A DNA stretch of 51,417 nucleotides from Lachnospiraceae bacterium (GTDB lineage Bacteria; Bacillota; Clostridia; Lachnospirales; Lachnospiraceae), in assembly GCA_024698345.1 (NCBI GenBank), contig JAILRH010000247.1:1-51417 (forward strand). Direction: 5' to 3'. Position 1 is the stretch's first letter, and each line of letters opens with the position of its first letter. The notes under the pieces are model-generated. The model searched no databases. It saw nothing but the letters and a program-made list of their open reading frames with translations, and was not told the DNA's origin. Shown here in pieces: positions 33,519 to 42,000 of the stretch. The position numbers and the translations under genes were made by a program.

Positions 33519-34883
33519 TTATTTTTCGATTACCAAATCTGGGTAAGCTGAAGATACTGCTGTGTAGAATTCTTCGATAGCTGCATCTTTATCTTTCTCA
33601 CCTGTCTTAATAGCTGAGATTGCTGCTCCCCAAGCATCACCGATGATTGTATCATACTGTGTAACCTTAGAGTAATCAATCTTTTCAGCCTGCTCAAGCC
33701 AGAACTTGTAAAGCTTCTGTCCGCCGTAAATTGCGTTCTCGTCTTCTGCATGTTTGTTAAGAGCTTCGATTAATGATACTGTATCACCCTGTGATGTCTC
33801 AATCCACCAATCAGCTGTTTCTGGATCTAATGTACAGAACTTAACAAAATCCCAAGCTGCTTCTTTCTTTGTTGAAAGTTCGCTGATACCGATGAATGTA
33901 CCACCACCGAATCCTGAAGCAGGTCCTGAACAAACGCCCCACTTACCAGATGTCTCACCAACGTTGTCTTTCATTGTAAGAACACCCCAAGCTGGAAGTC
34001 CGTATGCGAATACCTGTGTCTTTGGAAGGTCTTTTGTAGCTTCTGCAAACTTATCTGCATCCCAAACGTCACCTTCTTCACCAACACCCCACATTGTGTC
34101 AGCTGTAAGCTGTGGAATCTCACCACTCATACCCTGTAACCAAGGAGCTGCCCACTGTGCTGCGAATGCTGTGTAATCATTCTGATATAATTTAATACAA
34201 AGATCCATGTAATCTTTTCTAGCCTGTGATACATTTAACTTACCATCAACAACCCATGGTTCGTCACCTGAGAAGTATGATGTTTCAGCATCAGAAGCGA
34301 AAATCTTGTATCCAGCTTTCTTAAGTGTTTCAGCTGTCTCAAGAATCTTGTCATATGATTCGAATAACTTACCAACTTCTGCCGGATCTTCTGTTCCGAA
34401 TACTTCTTTAGCGATATCTCTTCTGTAATAGAATCCTGCTGGTGTAATCTGGTAAGAGATTGCTCTCTGAACACCATCATCTGACTGTCCAACTTTCCAA
34501 ACGTAATCAACAATCTTTCCCTCGTAATCTTTTGCTCCTAAAGCATCAAGATCTGCGAAGTATCCTGCTTCGTAGAAGTTCTTAAGCATCTGTGGCTCAC
34601 CAACGATGATATCTACTGATTTGTCGCCACCGTCAAGTGCTGTAGCAACCTTTGTAGGATAATCAGCTGGCTCGATAACTGTAACTTTAACTTTCTTGCC
34701 AGTCTTCTCTTCGTAGTGTTTACCGAATGTCTCCAAGTCCTTTGCTAAAGTCCAAACTACTAATGTGTCTTTGTCAACCTTTGAGTTGCTTCCACTCTTA
34801 GAATCATTGCCTCCAGTACATCCTACGAGGCCTGCAGCCATAATTCCTGCTAATGAGAGTGCTAATAATTTTTTAATTCTCAT
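33519..34883 (-). CDS. Sugar-binding lipoprotein of ABC transporter, system 2
   Basis: CUT1-type solute-binding protein of 454 residues. Lipobox LVGC with Cys22, Ser/Asn/Lys linker, then LVVWTLAKDLETFGKHYEEK at the start of the binding fold. Aromatic-rich stretches likely to line the sugar pocket include WAAPWLQGMSGEIPQL and ADWWIETSQGD. Strong ribosome-binding site (AAGGAGGA). Substrate unknown; it differs clearly in sequence from binding protein 1, so the two systems may import different sugars. Confidence 0.93.
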   Translation of the reverse strand: MRIKKLLALSLAGIMAAGLVGCTGGNDSKSGSNSKVDKDTLVVWTLAKDLETFGKHYEEKTGKKVKVTVIEPADYPTKVATALDGGDKSVDIIVGEPQMLKNFYEAGYFADLDALGAKDYEGKIVDYVWKVGQSDDGVQRAISYQITPAGFYYRRDIAKEVFGTEDPAEVGKLFESYDKILETAETLKKAGYKIFASDAETSYFSGDEPWVVDGKLNVSQARKDYMDLCIKLYQNDYTAFAAQWAAPWLQGMSGEIPQLTADTMWGVGEEGDVWDADKFAEATKDLPKTQVFAYGLPAWGVLTMKDNVGETSGKWGVCSGPASGFGGGTFIGISELSTKKEAAWDFVKFCTLDPETADWWIETSQGDTVSLIEALNKHAEDENAIYGGQKLYKFWLEQAEKIDYSKVTQYDTIIGDAWGAAISAIKTGEKDKDAAIEEFYTAVSSAYPDLVIEK

Positions 34884-34960
34884 GAATAATCCTCCTTCTC
34901 TTCCGGACGTTTACTCACCGCCCAGTAATACATGAATGAATTATATCTAAATATAAGAGG

Positions 34961-34974
34961 GGATAGTAGTATCC
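34961..34974. promoter_or_regulatory. Candidate operator upstream of binding protein 2
   Basis: GGATA and TATCC arms around a 4-base centre, 78-91 bp upstream of the binding-protein start. Only a short symmetric site, so the call is tentative. Confidence 0.35.
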
Positions 34975-35057
34975 ATTTTTTATTTTAGGGTATCATTTTT
35001 TAGTCAACTTGTATAAAAACCATACAAAAAAGACATTTTTCTGTTGACATCTTGCAC

Positions 35058-35094
35058 AAGAAAGCGACTTTTTTCTTCAAAAAGTCGCTTTCTT
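35058..35094 (-). terminator. Terminator after beta-CASP nuclease gene
   Basis: Perfect 16-bp stem AAGAAAGCGACTTTTT and AAAAAGTCGCTTTCTT with a 5-base loop, about 100 bases past the stop at 35194. Confidence 0.85.
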
Positions 35095-35193
35095 TCCCAT
35101 TGTTTTATTCATTTTTTACAAATACAATCGTTTTTAAGAATCAAATTCATGTATTTATTAGTAACTATTAGTCAAATTTATCGCCGTCATCGG

Positions 35194-36792
35194 TTACATG
35201 TCCCACTTGTCGCAAAGGGCATTTATCTGATTTGTAAACTTAGCCAAATCCTTATTTGCTCCGCCCTCATTCCTCTTAATAACTGCCATAAGTCTCTGAC
35301 CTGCCGCAACAAGTTTGTCGTATACTCCTGTATGGCGTCTTGCCTGCTGAGCATGCTGAATTCTTACAGGTGCAACTCTCTCGACAATGCAACCTGTTGC
35401 AAGATCAAACGTTGTTCCGCTAAACGGTGCATAGGTGCTATATCCGTATTCATTTTCCAGCAACTGTGCAAAATAATCGCACACTGTATCCTCACCGTGT
35501 ACAACAAACACCTTTTCAGGCATTTTTTTCATTCCCTTGAGCCAGTTGATAAGACCTTCCTGATCTGCATGACCACTGACACCTTTCAGAGTTTTTATTT
35601 CAGCCTTTACTGCGATTTCTTCTCCGAACAATTTGACTGTCTCTGCTCCATCAAGAATAACTCTACCTGTAGTTCCAATGGCCTGATATCCAACAAAGAG
35701 AATAGTATTCTCCGGTTTCCACAGATTATGTTTGAGATGATGTCTTATTCGACCCGCCTCACACATTCCTGATGCCGACAATATTACCTTTGGCCTATTA
35801 TCCTCATTGATTGCAACCGAATCATTACTTGTGACAGAGACTTTAAGTCCCGGAAACCTCAAAGGATTGATTCCTTTTTCTATCATCGCTTTTGTCTCAT
35901 CATCAAAACAATCTGAGAGATGCTCATTAAATATATTTGTTGCCTCAACCGCTAACGGACTGTCTACATACACATCGAAATCCGGATATGAAGTAACTCT
36001 CTTCTCCTCTTTAATGATACGCAGGAAATACAGCATCTCCTGAGTTCGTCCCACAGCAAATGAAGGTATTACTACGTTTCCGCCTCTTGCAAATGTATCA
36101 TTCAGAATTTGTGCAATATTTCCAACATAGTCCGGTCTCTCACCGTGAAGCCTGTCGCCGTAAGTGGATTCAATCAACACATAGTCAGCTTCATCAATGG
36201 AAGCCGGATCCTTGATAATAGGCTTGTTGATATTTCCCACATCCCCCGAGAACGCAATTGTCTTATTGACTTTACCCTCTGTGAGAGTCATCTTTATGCA
36301 CGCCGAGCCCAGAAGATGTCCTACATCCACAAACTTCACACTGATTTCATCACATATTTTAACTTCTTTGTCATACTCCAAAGGTACCATAAGACTGCAA
36401 GCATCTATAGCATCCTGTACTGTATACAAAGGTTCATACATTTCCTTTGCAGCTCTTTTTGCTTTTCTGTTTTTCCATTCTGCTTCAAATTCCTGAATGT
36501 GTGCGGAATCACGAAGCATAATGTTACAAAGATCAACTGTTGCCTTTGTGGCAAATATCTGACCTTTAAATCCCCTTACAACCATAAGGGGAATCAGCCC
36601 AGTATGATCAATGTGGGCATGAGTCACAAAAATATAATCCAATTCTCCCGGCGGAACGGGTATATCCTGATTCACATAGATGTCTTTTCCCTGTTCCATA
36701 CCACAATCAACAAGAATCTTTTTGTTTCCCACTTCAATGTAATGACAACTTCCTGTAACCTCGTGGTCAGCTCCGATAAAAGTTAATTTCAT
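35194..36792 (-). CDS. Beta-CASP metallo-beta-lactamase RNA nuclease-like protein
   Basis: Predicted zinc-dependent RNA-processing enzyme of the CPSF/YSH1-like class, 532 residues. Metallo-beta-lactamase motif VTHAHIDHTGLIPL near residue 56, further ligands in DVGHLLGSACIK and AFSGDVGNINKPII. The beta-CASP part follows with SFAVGRTQEMLYFL, ILSASGMCEAGRIRHHL and the C-terminal VSGHADQEGL motif. The last 80 residues are an extension. Bacterial homologues exist but their substrates are unclear. It is not RNase J, which has a different arrangement and length. ATG follows AAGAGGTGG. Confidence 0.9.
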   Translation of the reverse strand: MKLTFIGADHEVTGSCHYIEVGNKKILVDCGMEQGKDIYVNQDIPVPPGELDYIFVTHAHIDHTGLIPLMVVRGFKGQIFATKATVDLCNIMLRDSAHIQEFEAEWKNRKAKRAAKEMYEPLYTVQDAIDACSLMVPLEYDKEVKICDEISVKFVDVGHLLGSACIKMTLTEGKVNKTIAFSGDVGNINKPIIKDPASIDEADYVLIESTYGDRLHGERPDYVGNIAQILNDTFARGGNVVIPSFAVGRTQEMLYFLRIIKEEKRVTSYPDFDVYVDSPLAVEATNIFNEHLSDCFDDETKAMIEKGINPLRFPGLKVSVTSNDSVAINEDNRPKVILSASGMCEAGRIRHHLKHNLWKPENTILFVGYQAIGTTGRVILDGAETVKLFGEEIAVKAEIKTLKGVSGHADQEGLINWLKGMKKMPEKVFVVHGEDTVCDYFAQLLENEYGYSTYAPFSGTTFDLATGCIVERVAPVRIQHAQQARRHTGVYDKLVAAGQRLMAVIKRNEGGANKDLAKFTNQINALCDKWDM

Positions 36793-37109
36793 TCAACCAC
36801 CTCTTTCCAGCTATACTACAATTAACATTTTCCTTTTATTCTTTTACATGTGTTCAAGACTCGCTCGCGAGTCTTGCTGCGAAATGCGCGTCAGTCATGA
36901 GATAATTTACTCTGTAAGTTATCTCATGCTGACATTTTCACCTGCGCATTTCTGCAATCCTCGCGGAGCGTATATCAGATGTGAGATTGTACTCCCACTG
37001 ATACTATTTTGTTACTCACCACTTAGCACATATGTGCTTGAAGCGGGAGTCATCTAGCATCTGATATACTTCAATTGTCATTTTTCATTTTTGACAATTA
37101 ATTGTGTAT
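36793..37109. other. Spacer filled by full-length dispersed repeat
   Basis: A 317-bp spacer between two minus-strand genes. Most of it is the 217-bp repeat copy B (36853-37069). I see no protein gene and no clear promoter for the nuclease gene. Confidence 0.6.
36853..37069. repeat. Dispersed modular palindromic repeat, copy B (fullest copy)
   Basis: Module 1: AAGACTCGC and GCGAGTCTT hairpin (36856-36875). Module 2: GAAATGCGC (36881-36889) pairs with GCGCATTTC (36944-36952) and encloses GTCAG plus CATGAGATAA (36890-36905) pairing with TTATCTCATG plus CTGAC (36919-36933). Module 3: TATATCAGATG (36971-36981) pairs with CATCTGATATA (37058-37068) and encloses a second palindrome around AGCACATATGTGCT. 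No coding potential. It begins 41 bp past the stop of the gene at 37110. Confidence 0.82.
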
Positions 37110-38171
37110 CTAATTAAGATGAAACACTTTCTTCATACGTTCATCATTATGCAAAACCTCTTTTGCTTTTTGTCTGTATTTTTCTTCATGGAGATATGTG
37201 TGTCTGAAAGGTTTGATGGAAGGAGCCATATCAATGGCCTTCTCATAATCTTCAACATTGAGATTCAAAGTTTCTACATAATCCCAAAAACCTGTATCCT
37301 TAAATATCGTATCTACTCTCACATATCTGTGATCCTGTACCACACTCATAATATACGTCGCAACGCCTACCTGTATTCCGTGAAGCTGTGGTGTCTCTAA
37401 CATTTTATCAAGTGCGTGGGAAATAAGATGCTCACTTCCGCTAGTCGGTGCGCTTCCTCCCGCCACTTCATTTGCAATACCACTGAGGGCAAGAGAATCC
37501 AACAACTCTCTCAGGAAAAGGTCTTCTTTTATATTTGTAAACGGCACTCTCACAAAACTGTTTACTGCTTTTTTGGCAATCATAACCGCAAAGTCATTCA
37601 TGTAAGTATATCCGTTTTCATCCTCAAACAGCCAGTCATACAGGGCCGTTATCTTAGAAACGAGATCTCCGATTCCCGAATACAAAAATCTGTCCGGTGC
37701 ACTCTTGATTACATCCGTATCTGCAACAATACCGTATGCCATCTTTGCAGGTACTGATGTTCTTCTTCCATTTACAATAAGTGAAGCGCTGGCACTGGAG
37801 AATCCGTCACTGGATGCAGATGTAGGAACACTGATAAAAGGAAGTTTTCTTAAGTATGCAGCATACTTGGCCGCATCAATTACCTTTCCTCCTCCGATGC
37901 CGACAATAACCTGTGCCTTTGTGTCAATTTCAAATGCGAAATCAATAATATCGTTTATGTCTACCGTATCAAGTTCACGGTATTCCAAAAGATTAATATC
38001 ATTTTGTTTAAGTGAATCAATCACCTGCTTTCCAAATAACTCTACCAATCCGTTTCCAAAATATATTACTGCATTATTCATGGAACTTTCTTTAAGATAC
38101 GCCCCAATATTTCCTAATGTTCCTTTTCCAACTTTCAAAATTGTCGGAATCGCAATATGACTTGTTCCCAT
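37110..38171 (-). CDS. Glycerol-1-phosphate dehydrogenase-like (Fe-ADH type 2)
   Basis: NAD(P)-dependent dehydrogenase of the iron-containing alcohol dehydrogenase superfamily, 353 residues, closest by motif to sn-glycerol-1-phosphate dehydrogenases (AraM/EgsA). Nucleotide-binding GIGGGKVIDAAKYAAYL, then FISVPTSASSDGFSSASASL, and metal-binding histidines in SGSEHLISHAL and LHGIQVGVATY. The start is ATG 38171 because GGAGAG lies just upstream; the frame runs to 38207. In archaea and some Bacillus this enzyme makes G1P; the substrate here is inferred from family only. A repeat element follows the stop. Confidence 0.85.
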   Translation of the reverse strand: MGTSHIAIPTILKVGKGTLGNIGAYLKESSMNNAVIYFGNGLVELFGKQVIDSLKQNDINLLEYRELDTVDINDIIDFAFEIDTKAQVIVGIGGGKVIDAAKYAAYLRKLPFISVPTSASSDGFSSASASLIVNGRRTSVPAKMAYGIVADTDVIKSAPDRFLYSGIGDLVSKITALYDWLFEDENGYTYMNDFAVMIAKKAVNSFVRVPFTNIKEDLFLRELLDSLALSGIANEVAGGSAPTSGSEHLISHALDKMLETPQLHGIQVGVATYIMSVVQDHRYVRVDTIFKDTGFWDYVETLNLNVEDYEKAIDMAPSIKPFRHTYLHEEKYRQKAKEVLHNDERMKKVFHLN

Positions 38172-38284
38172 AATCTCTCCTTCCCTTTTCCTTTCATAAA
38201 AATGCATTTACTGTTGTTAAATTGTTTCACGATGCAAACTTTTAATACTATACTTCCATTATACAACCCTATCACTGAAAATGC

Positions 38285-38326
38285 AAAAGGCACAGTTCGC
38301 ATTTGTACCCGCAAACTGTACCTTTT
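38285..38326. terminator. Bidirectional terminator after TetR gene
   Basis: AAAAGG-CACAGTT-CGC pairs with GC-AACTGT-CCTTTT with small interruptions, with T runs on both strands. It lies 12 bases past the TetR stop at 38338. Confidence 0.78.
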
Positions 38327-38337
38327 TTTCAAATTAG

Positions 38338-38946
38338 TCATCCTTTTTTATAATGATTTTCAAGAGATTTGATTTGTCCCATAAAACTCTTTTTTACCCT
38401 GTCGAGATCCTCATCATTTTTTATTATATTTACTTTGCTGATTGTATCTCTGACAATTGCTGCAAATATGTTGATAAATGCCTCAACTTCCTCTTCACTG
38501 CTGACTGTTATAGTTTGTGTATTTACATATCTTTTAAATACGCATTCATCCGAACAATCTTCAACAAATCCAAATCCCCAAAATTTGTCGAAATCCAAAG
38601 GTGGTGCTGAGATTATATTATAGATTCCTCTTCTGTTCATGTAGACACTTTCAAAAAACAACTCTGCAAAATAATCTACACAGGCAAATAAGTCTCCTCC
38701 GTTTTTCTCCATTCCCTTGACAAATTCTTCCTGGATTATCTTTTTTTGTTCCTGCACGACATGTAAAAACAAATCTTCTTTATCTTCAAAATACTGATAA
38801 AAACTTCCCCTTGGTATTTTTGCATTTTTGATTATTTGGTTTATTGAAACCTCATTATATGAATGTGAAAAGAATTCATTCTGCGCAGCTACTATAACAC
38901 GCTTTCTTTTTTCTTCCGAAATTCTAAAAAATGTACTTTTGGGCAT
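38338..38946 (-). CDS. TetR/AcrR-family transcriptional regulator
   Basis: Predicted repressor of 202 residues. The N-terminal helix-turn-helix (about 10-57) has AAQNEFFSHSYNEVSINQI followed by AKIPRGSFYQYFEDKEDLF, the family signature. The C-terminal ligand domain is variable. It lies 88 bp downstream of the RND exporter gene on the same strand, the usual arrangement for a regulator of that pump. Two 13-bp palindromes at the pump promoter (43048-43060 and 43082-43094) are its likely operators. Confidence 0.93.
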   Translation of the reverse strand: MPKSTFFRISEEKRKRVIVAAQNEFFSHSYNEVSINQIIKNAKIPRGSFYQYFEDKEDLFLHVVQEQKKIIQEEFVKGMEKNGGDLFACVDYFAELFFESVYMNRRGIYNIISAPPLDFDKFWGFGFVEDCSDECVFKRYVNTQTITVSSEEEVEAFINIFAAIVRDTISKVNIIKNDEDLDRVKKSFMGQIKSLENHYKKG

Positions 38947-39034
38947 CTCATCTTTCCTTTCTTATTCACTTAATTCATCTCCGGATTACGGACTTCATAC
39001 TCGTTATTTATTTTATCTCATAAGCTTTATCCTC

Positions 39035-42000
39035 TTAAGCCATCTCAGGTTCCTGATCTAAGAGTTCCGAAGCCTCATCCGGTATATCATCAAGATTTTC
39101 ATCCCCAACATCAATGTTCTTTGGCTGTTTTTTGTACAGTATGTCATACATAACAGGCACTATAAACAATGTCATAAATGTAGAGTAAATAAGTCCAAAG
39201 CAAACAACTATGGCCATACTCTTTTGCATAGCATTTCCGGCATCTGTTGAAAATACCATTACGCTCATTGACAGAATTGTTGTCATGGCTGTCATAAGGA
39301 TTGGTCTTATACGTGTAACACCAGTTGCAATAAGTGCTTTGTGTCTTGACACACCTCTCATTCTCAGCTGGTTAACGTAATCAACAAACACAATACCGTT
39401 ATTTACAACCGTTCCCATCAGAATCATGAATCCCATCATGGCAAGAGCCGAAATTGTCTTTCCGTAAAGTATCAGTCCAATCATTCCTCCTGTAAATGCA
39501 AGCGGAATTGTAAATATGATAATAAACGGTGACAACAGACTCTGGAACTGCGCAACCATAACGAGATATACAAGGAGCGCTCCAAGAGCAATAGCTTCAA
39601 GCATCTGCCATACCATGTCCATAACCTGTTCTGTAGAGCCTGATATTTCCATCGTATATCCTTCCGGCAATTTGTATCCGTCAATTATCTTCTGAATTTT
39701 TCTTGAAAGAAGTGTAGCATTGTGATTCTCATCTACACCGCACTCAACGTTGATGTATGTTGCCTGATTCTGCCTTGTAATACTGCTCACTGTGAGTCCT
39801 TCTTCAATGGTTGCAAATTTAGATAATTTGTACTTTTTGCTAACCTGCTGTCCCGACTCATTCATTTTTGTAGCGGTCACTTCCATGTCAAGAATATTTT
39901 CATATGTTAATTTGTCAGTCTCATCAATTATATTCACATCTACTGTTGCACCACTATATTCCATGGATATTGCAGTCTTTTCAGTAGATATCTTCGCTGC
40001 AATTTCCTGATAAATCTGTGCTACTGTCAATCCCTTTGCTGCGATTTTGTCCTTATCCATCTTCAAATGAATCTGCTTGTCATTCTCATCAATTCCGTTT
40101 GTGACATCAACACAACCTTTTATTTTTTCAAACTTCGAAACAAGATCTTCACTTATTTCTATTAACTTTTCAGTATCATCACCGAAAATCTGAACAGTAA
40201 CTCCCGTTCCCATCATGTCAGACATTGATCCCATTGCCGATGCACTGACAGTAAAGTTCTCACACTTTACATCCTTTGTTTTCTTCTCTATGTCTTTTAT
40301 GATACGTTTAAACTCTTTTGTTGATTTAATATCCTGATCTGTAAGTATAATAAAGGAGAAATTAGAGTAATTGTCGGCTGCATTACTTCCGAGAACACTT
40401 GATGTAGATCCTGAATTTCCATCAAGAACTCCAACCTTGTTAACACCATCAACACTCATGACCAGTTCTATCACTTCATCTGCCGTCTTATATGCAGTAT
40501 CTTTATCAACATCTTCTTCCAGCACGAGAGTTCCCATAATCTGATCGCTCTCCATATCATCCAAAAGCGCAAGTCCTGTATTCAAACTTCGAACAAGACA
40601 TAACACAAAGAGCAGGATTGCAATTCCAAGTGGCACTATTTTGACTTTGAGACAAAATTCCAAAGCCTTTGCATATTTGTCTGTAATCTTATCAAATATT
40701 CTGTGTCCCTTCGTCTTTGTATTCTTAAGAATAACTGATGCAACCGTCGGTACTACTGTCATAGCTACGATCAGAGAAGCTATGAGTGCATAGGAAATAG
40801 TAAACGCAAACGGCATAAGCAAATCTGCAATTGTTCCTGTTGTATATACCATCGGAAGGAATACGCAAACTGTTGTAATTGTCGACGCGATAATCGGAGC
40901 CGCAACCTGACGTGTTCCCTGAACGGCTGCTCTCGCAGCTGATATTCCGTGATGTCTCAGTCTGTATATATTTTCAATTACTACTATGGAGTTATCTACA
41001 AGCATACCAATACTCAGACACAAACCACCAAGTGACATTACATTTATTGTAATTCCTGTAAAGTACATGATTATTATTGCAAACAAAACACTAAACGGGA
41101 TACTGAATGCAACAACGATTGTTGGTTTGACATCTTTAAGGAAAAGTGCAAGGACGAATATCGCAAGGAAAGCTCCAAGTAAAATACTTGAAAGAACCGA
41201 GCTTACCGTATCCGTAATGTAATCTCCCTGATTCATAAGAACCGTAATTGATACATTTTTATCTTCCTTATGTAATTTATCAAATGCCTTTGTAAGTGAC
41301 TTTGTTACTTCAGAAGTACCGGAAGTACTTGACTTATATATTGAAAGGAGCACTGCCTCTTTTCCGTTTATCTTTGAGAAATTATCTCCGGCATTGTTTA
41401 TTACCGTTACATCTGCTACATCAGACACTTTGATAGTTCCAACATCTTTTATCTTTGTAAGAACCATATCCCTGATTTGCTCGGGAGTATCATAATTATC
41501 ACCAACTTCAACAAGCCACTGAACATCATTCTTATCATCAACATAACCTGCAGGCATTTTGAAATTCTGTGCATAGATAAGTCCTGATAATGTATCAAGT
41601 TTCAAAAGAGCATCAATATTCGAATTATCAATTGCTGCCTGTCGTGAATCCTCTAACTGTTTCTTTGCTTTTTTCAGTTCATCCTTAGCTGAATCCAGCT
41701 GTGTTTTTGCTGCAGCGAGTTGTGCCGAACCTGAACCAAATCCTGCAGCGGCACCATAGCCTCCCTCATAGAGTTTTGATTCAGCAGAATCAAGATCACC
41801 CATCTTATCCTTTACTGTTTTTAAAACAGCCTCTGCAGCCTTAATCTCTGTATCAAGGTTTGCAAGTTCTGTCTCTATCTGTGGCAATCTGGTATTTACA
41901 ACATCATAAACCTGCTTCATTGAATCGTAAGTTACATCTTTTACCTGCTCTCCGGCACCAACCTGCTGTAACCATTTAAGGAAATTCTCAGTCTCCTCTT

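Larger units (their letters stand above)
34884..35193. other. Promoter spacer of transporter system 2
   Basis: A 310-bp spacer without a protein gene. It holds the terminator of the downstream-lying nuclease gene (35058-35094), a near-palindrome GGATAGTAGTATCC (34961-34974), which could be an operator, and a minus-strand TTGACT followed 17 bases later by AATAAA (about 34984-35012), a weak promoter candidate. Confidence 0.5.

Noticed and set aside
35044-35772. 242-codon plus-strand open frame antisense to the beta-CASP gene
   Set aside because: Mirror of a well-supported minus-strand gene; no ribosome-binding site and an improbable Cys/Ser/Leu-rich composition.
36109-36786. 225-codon plus-strand open frame antisense to the beta-CASP gene
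   Set aside because: Shadow frame of a conserved nuclease gene with intact motifs on the other strand.
36848-37057. 69-codon open frame over repeat copy B
   Set aside because: It is wholly inside the palindromic repeat and its reading frame is not kept in the other copies.
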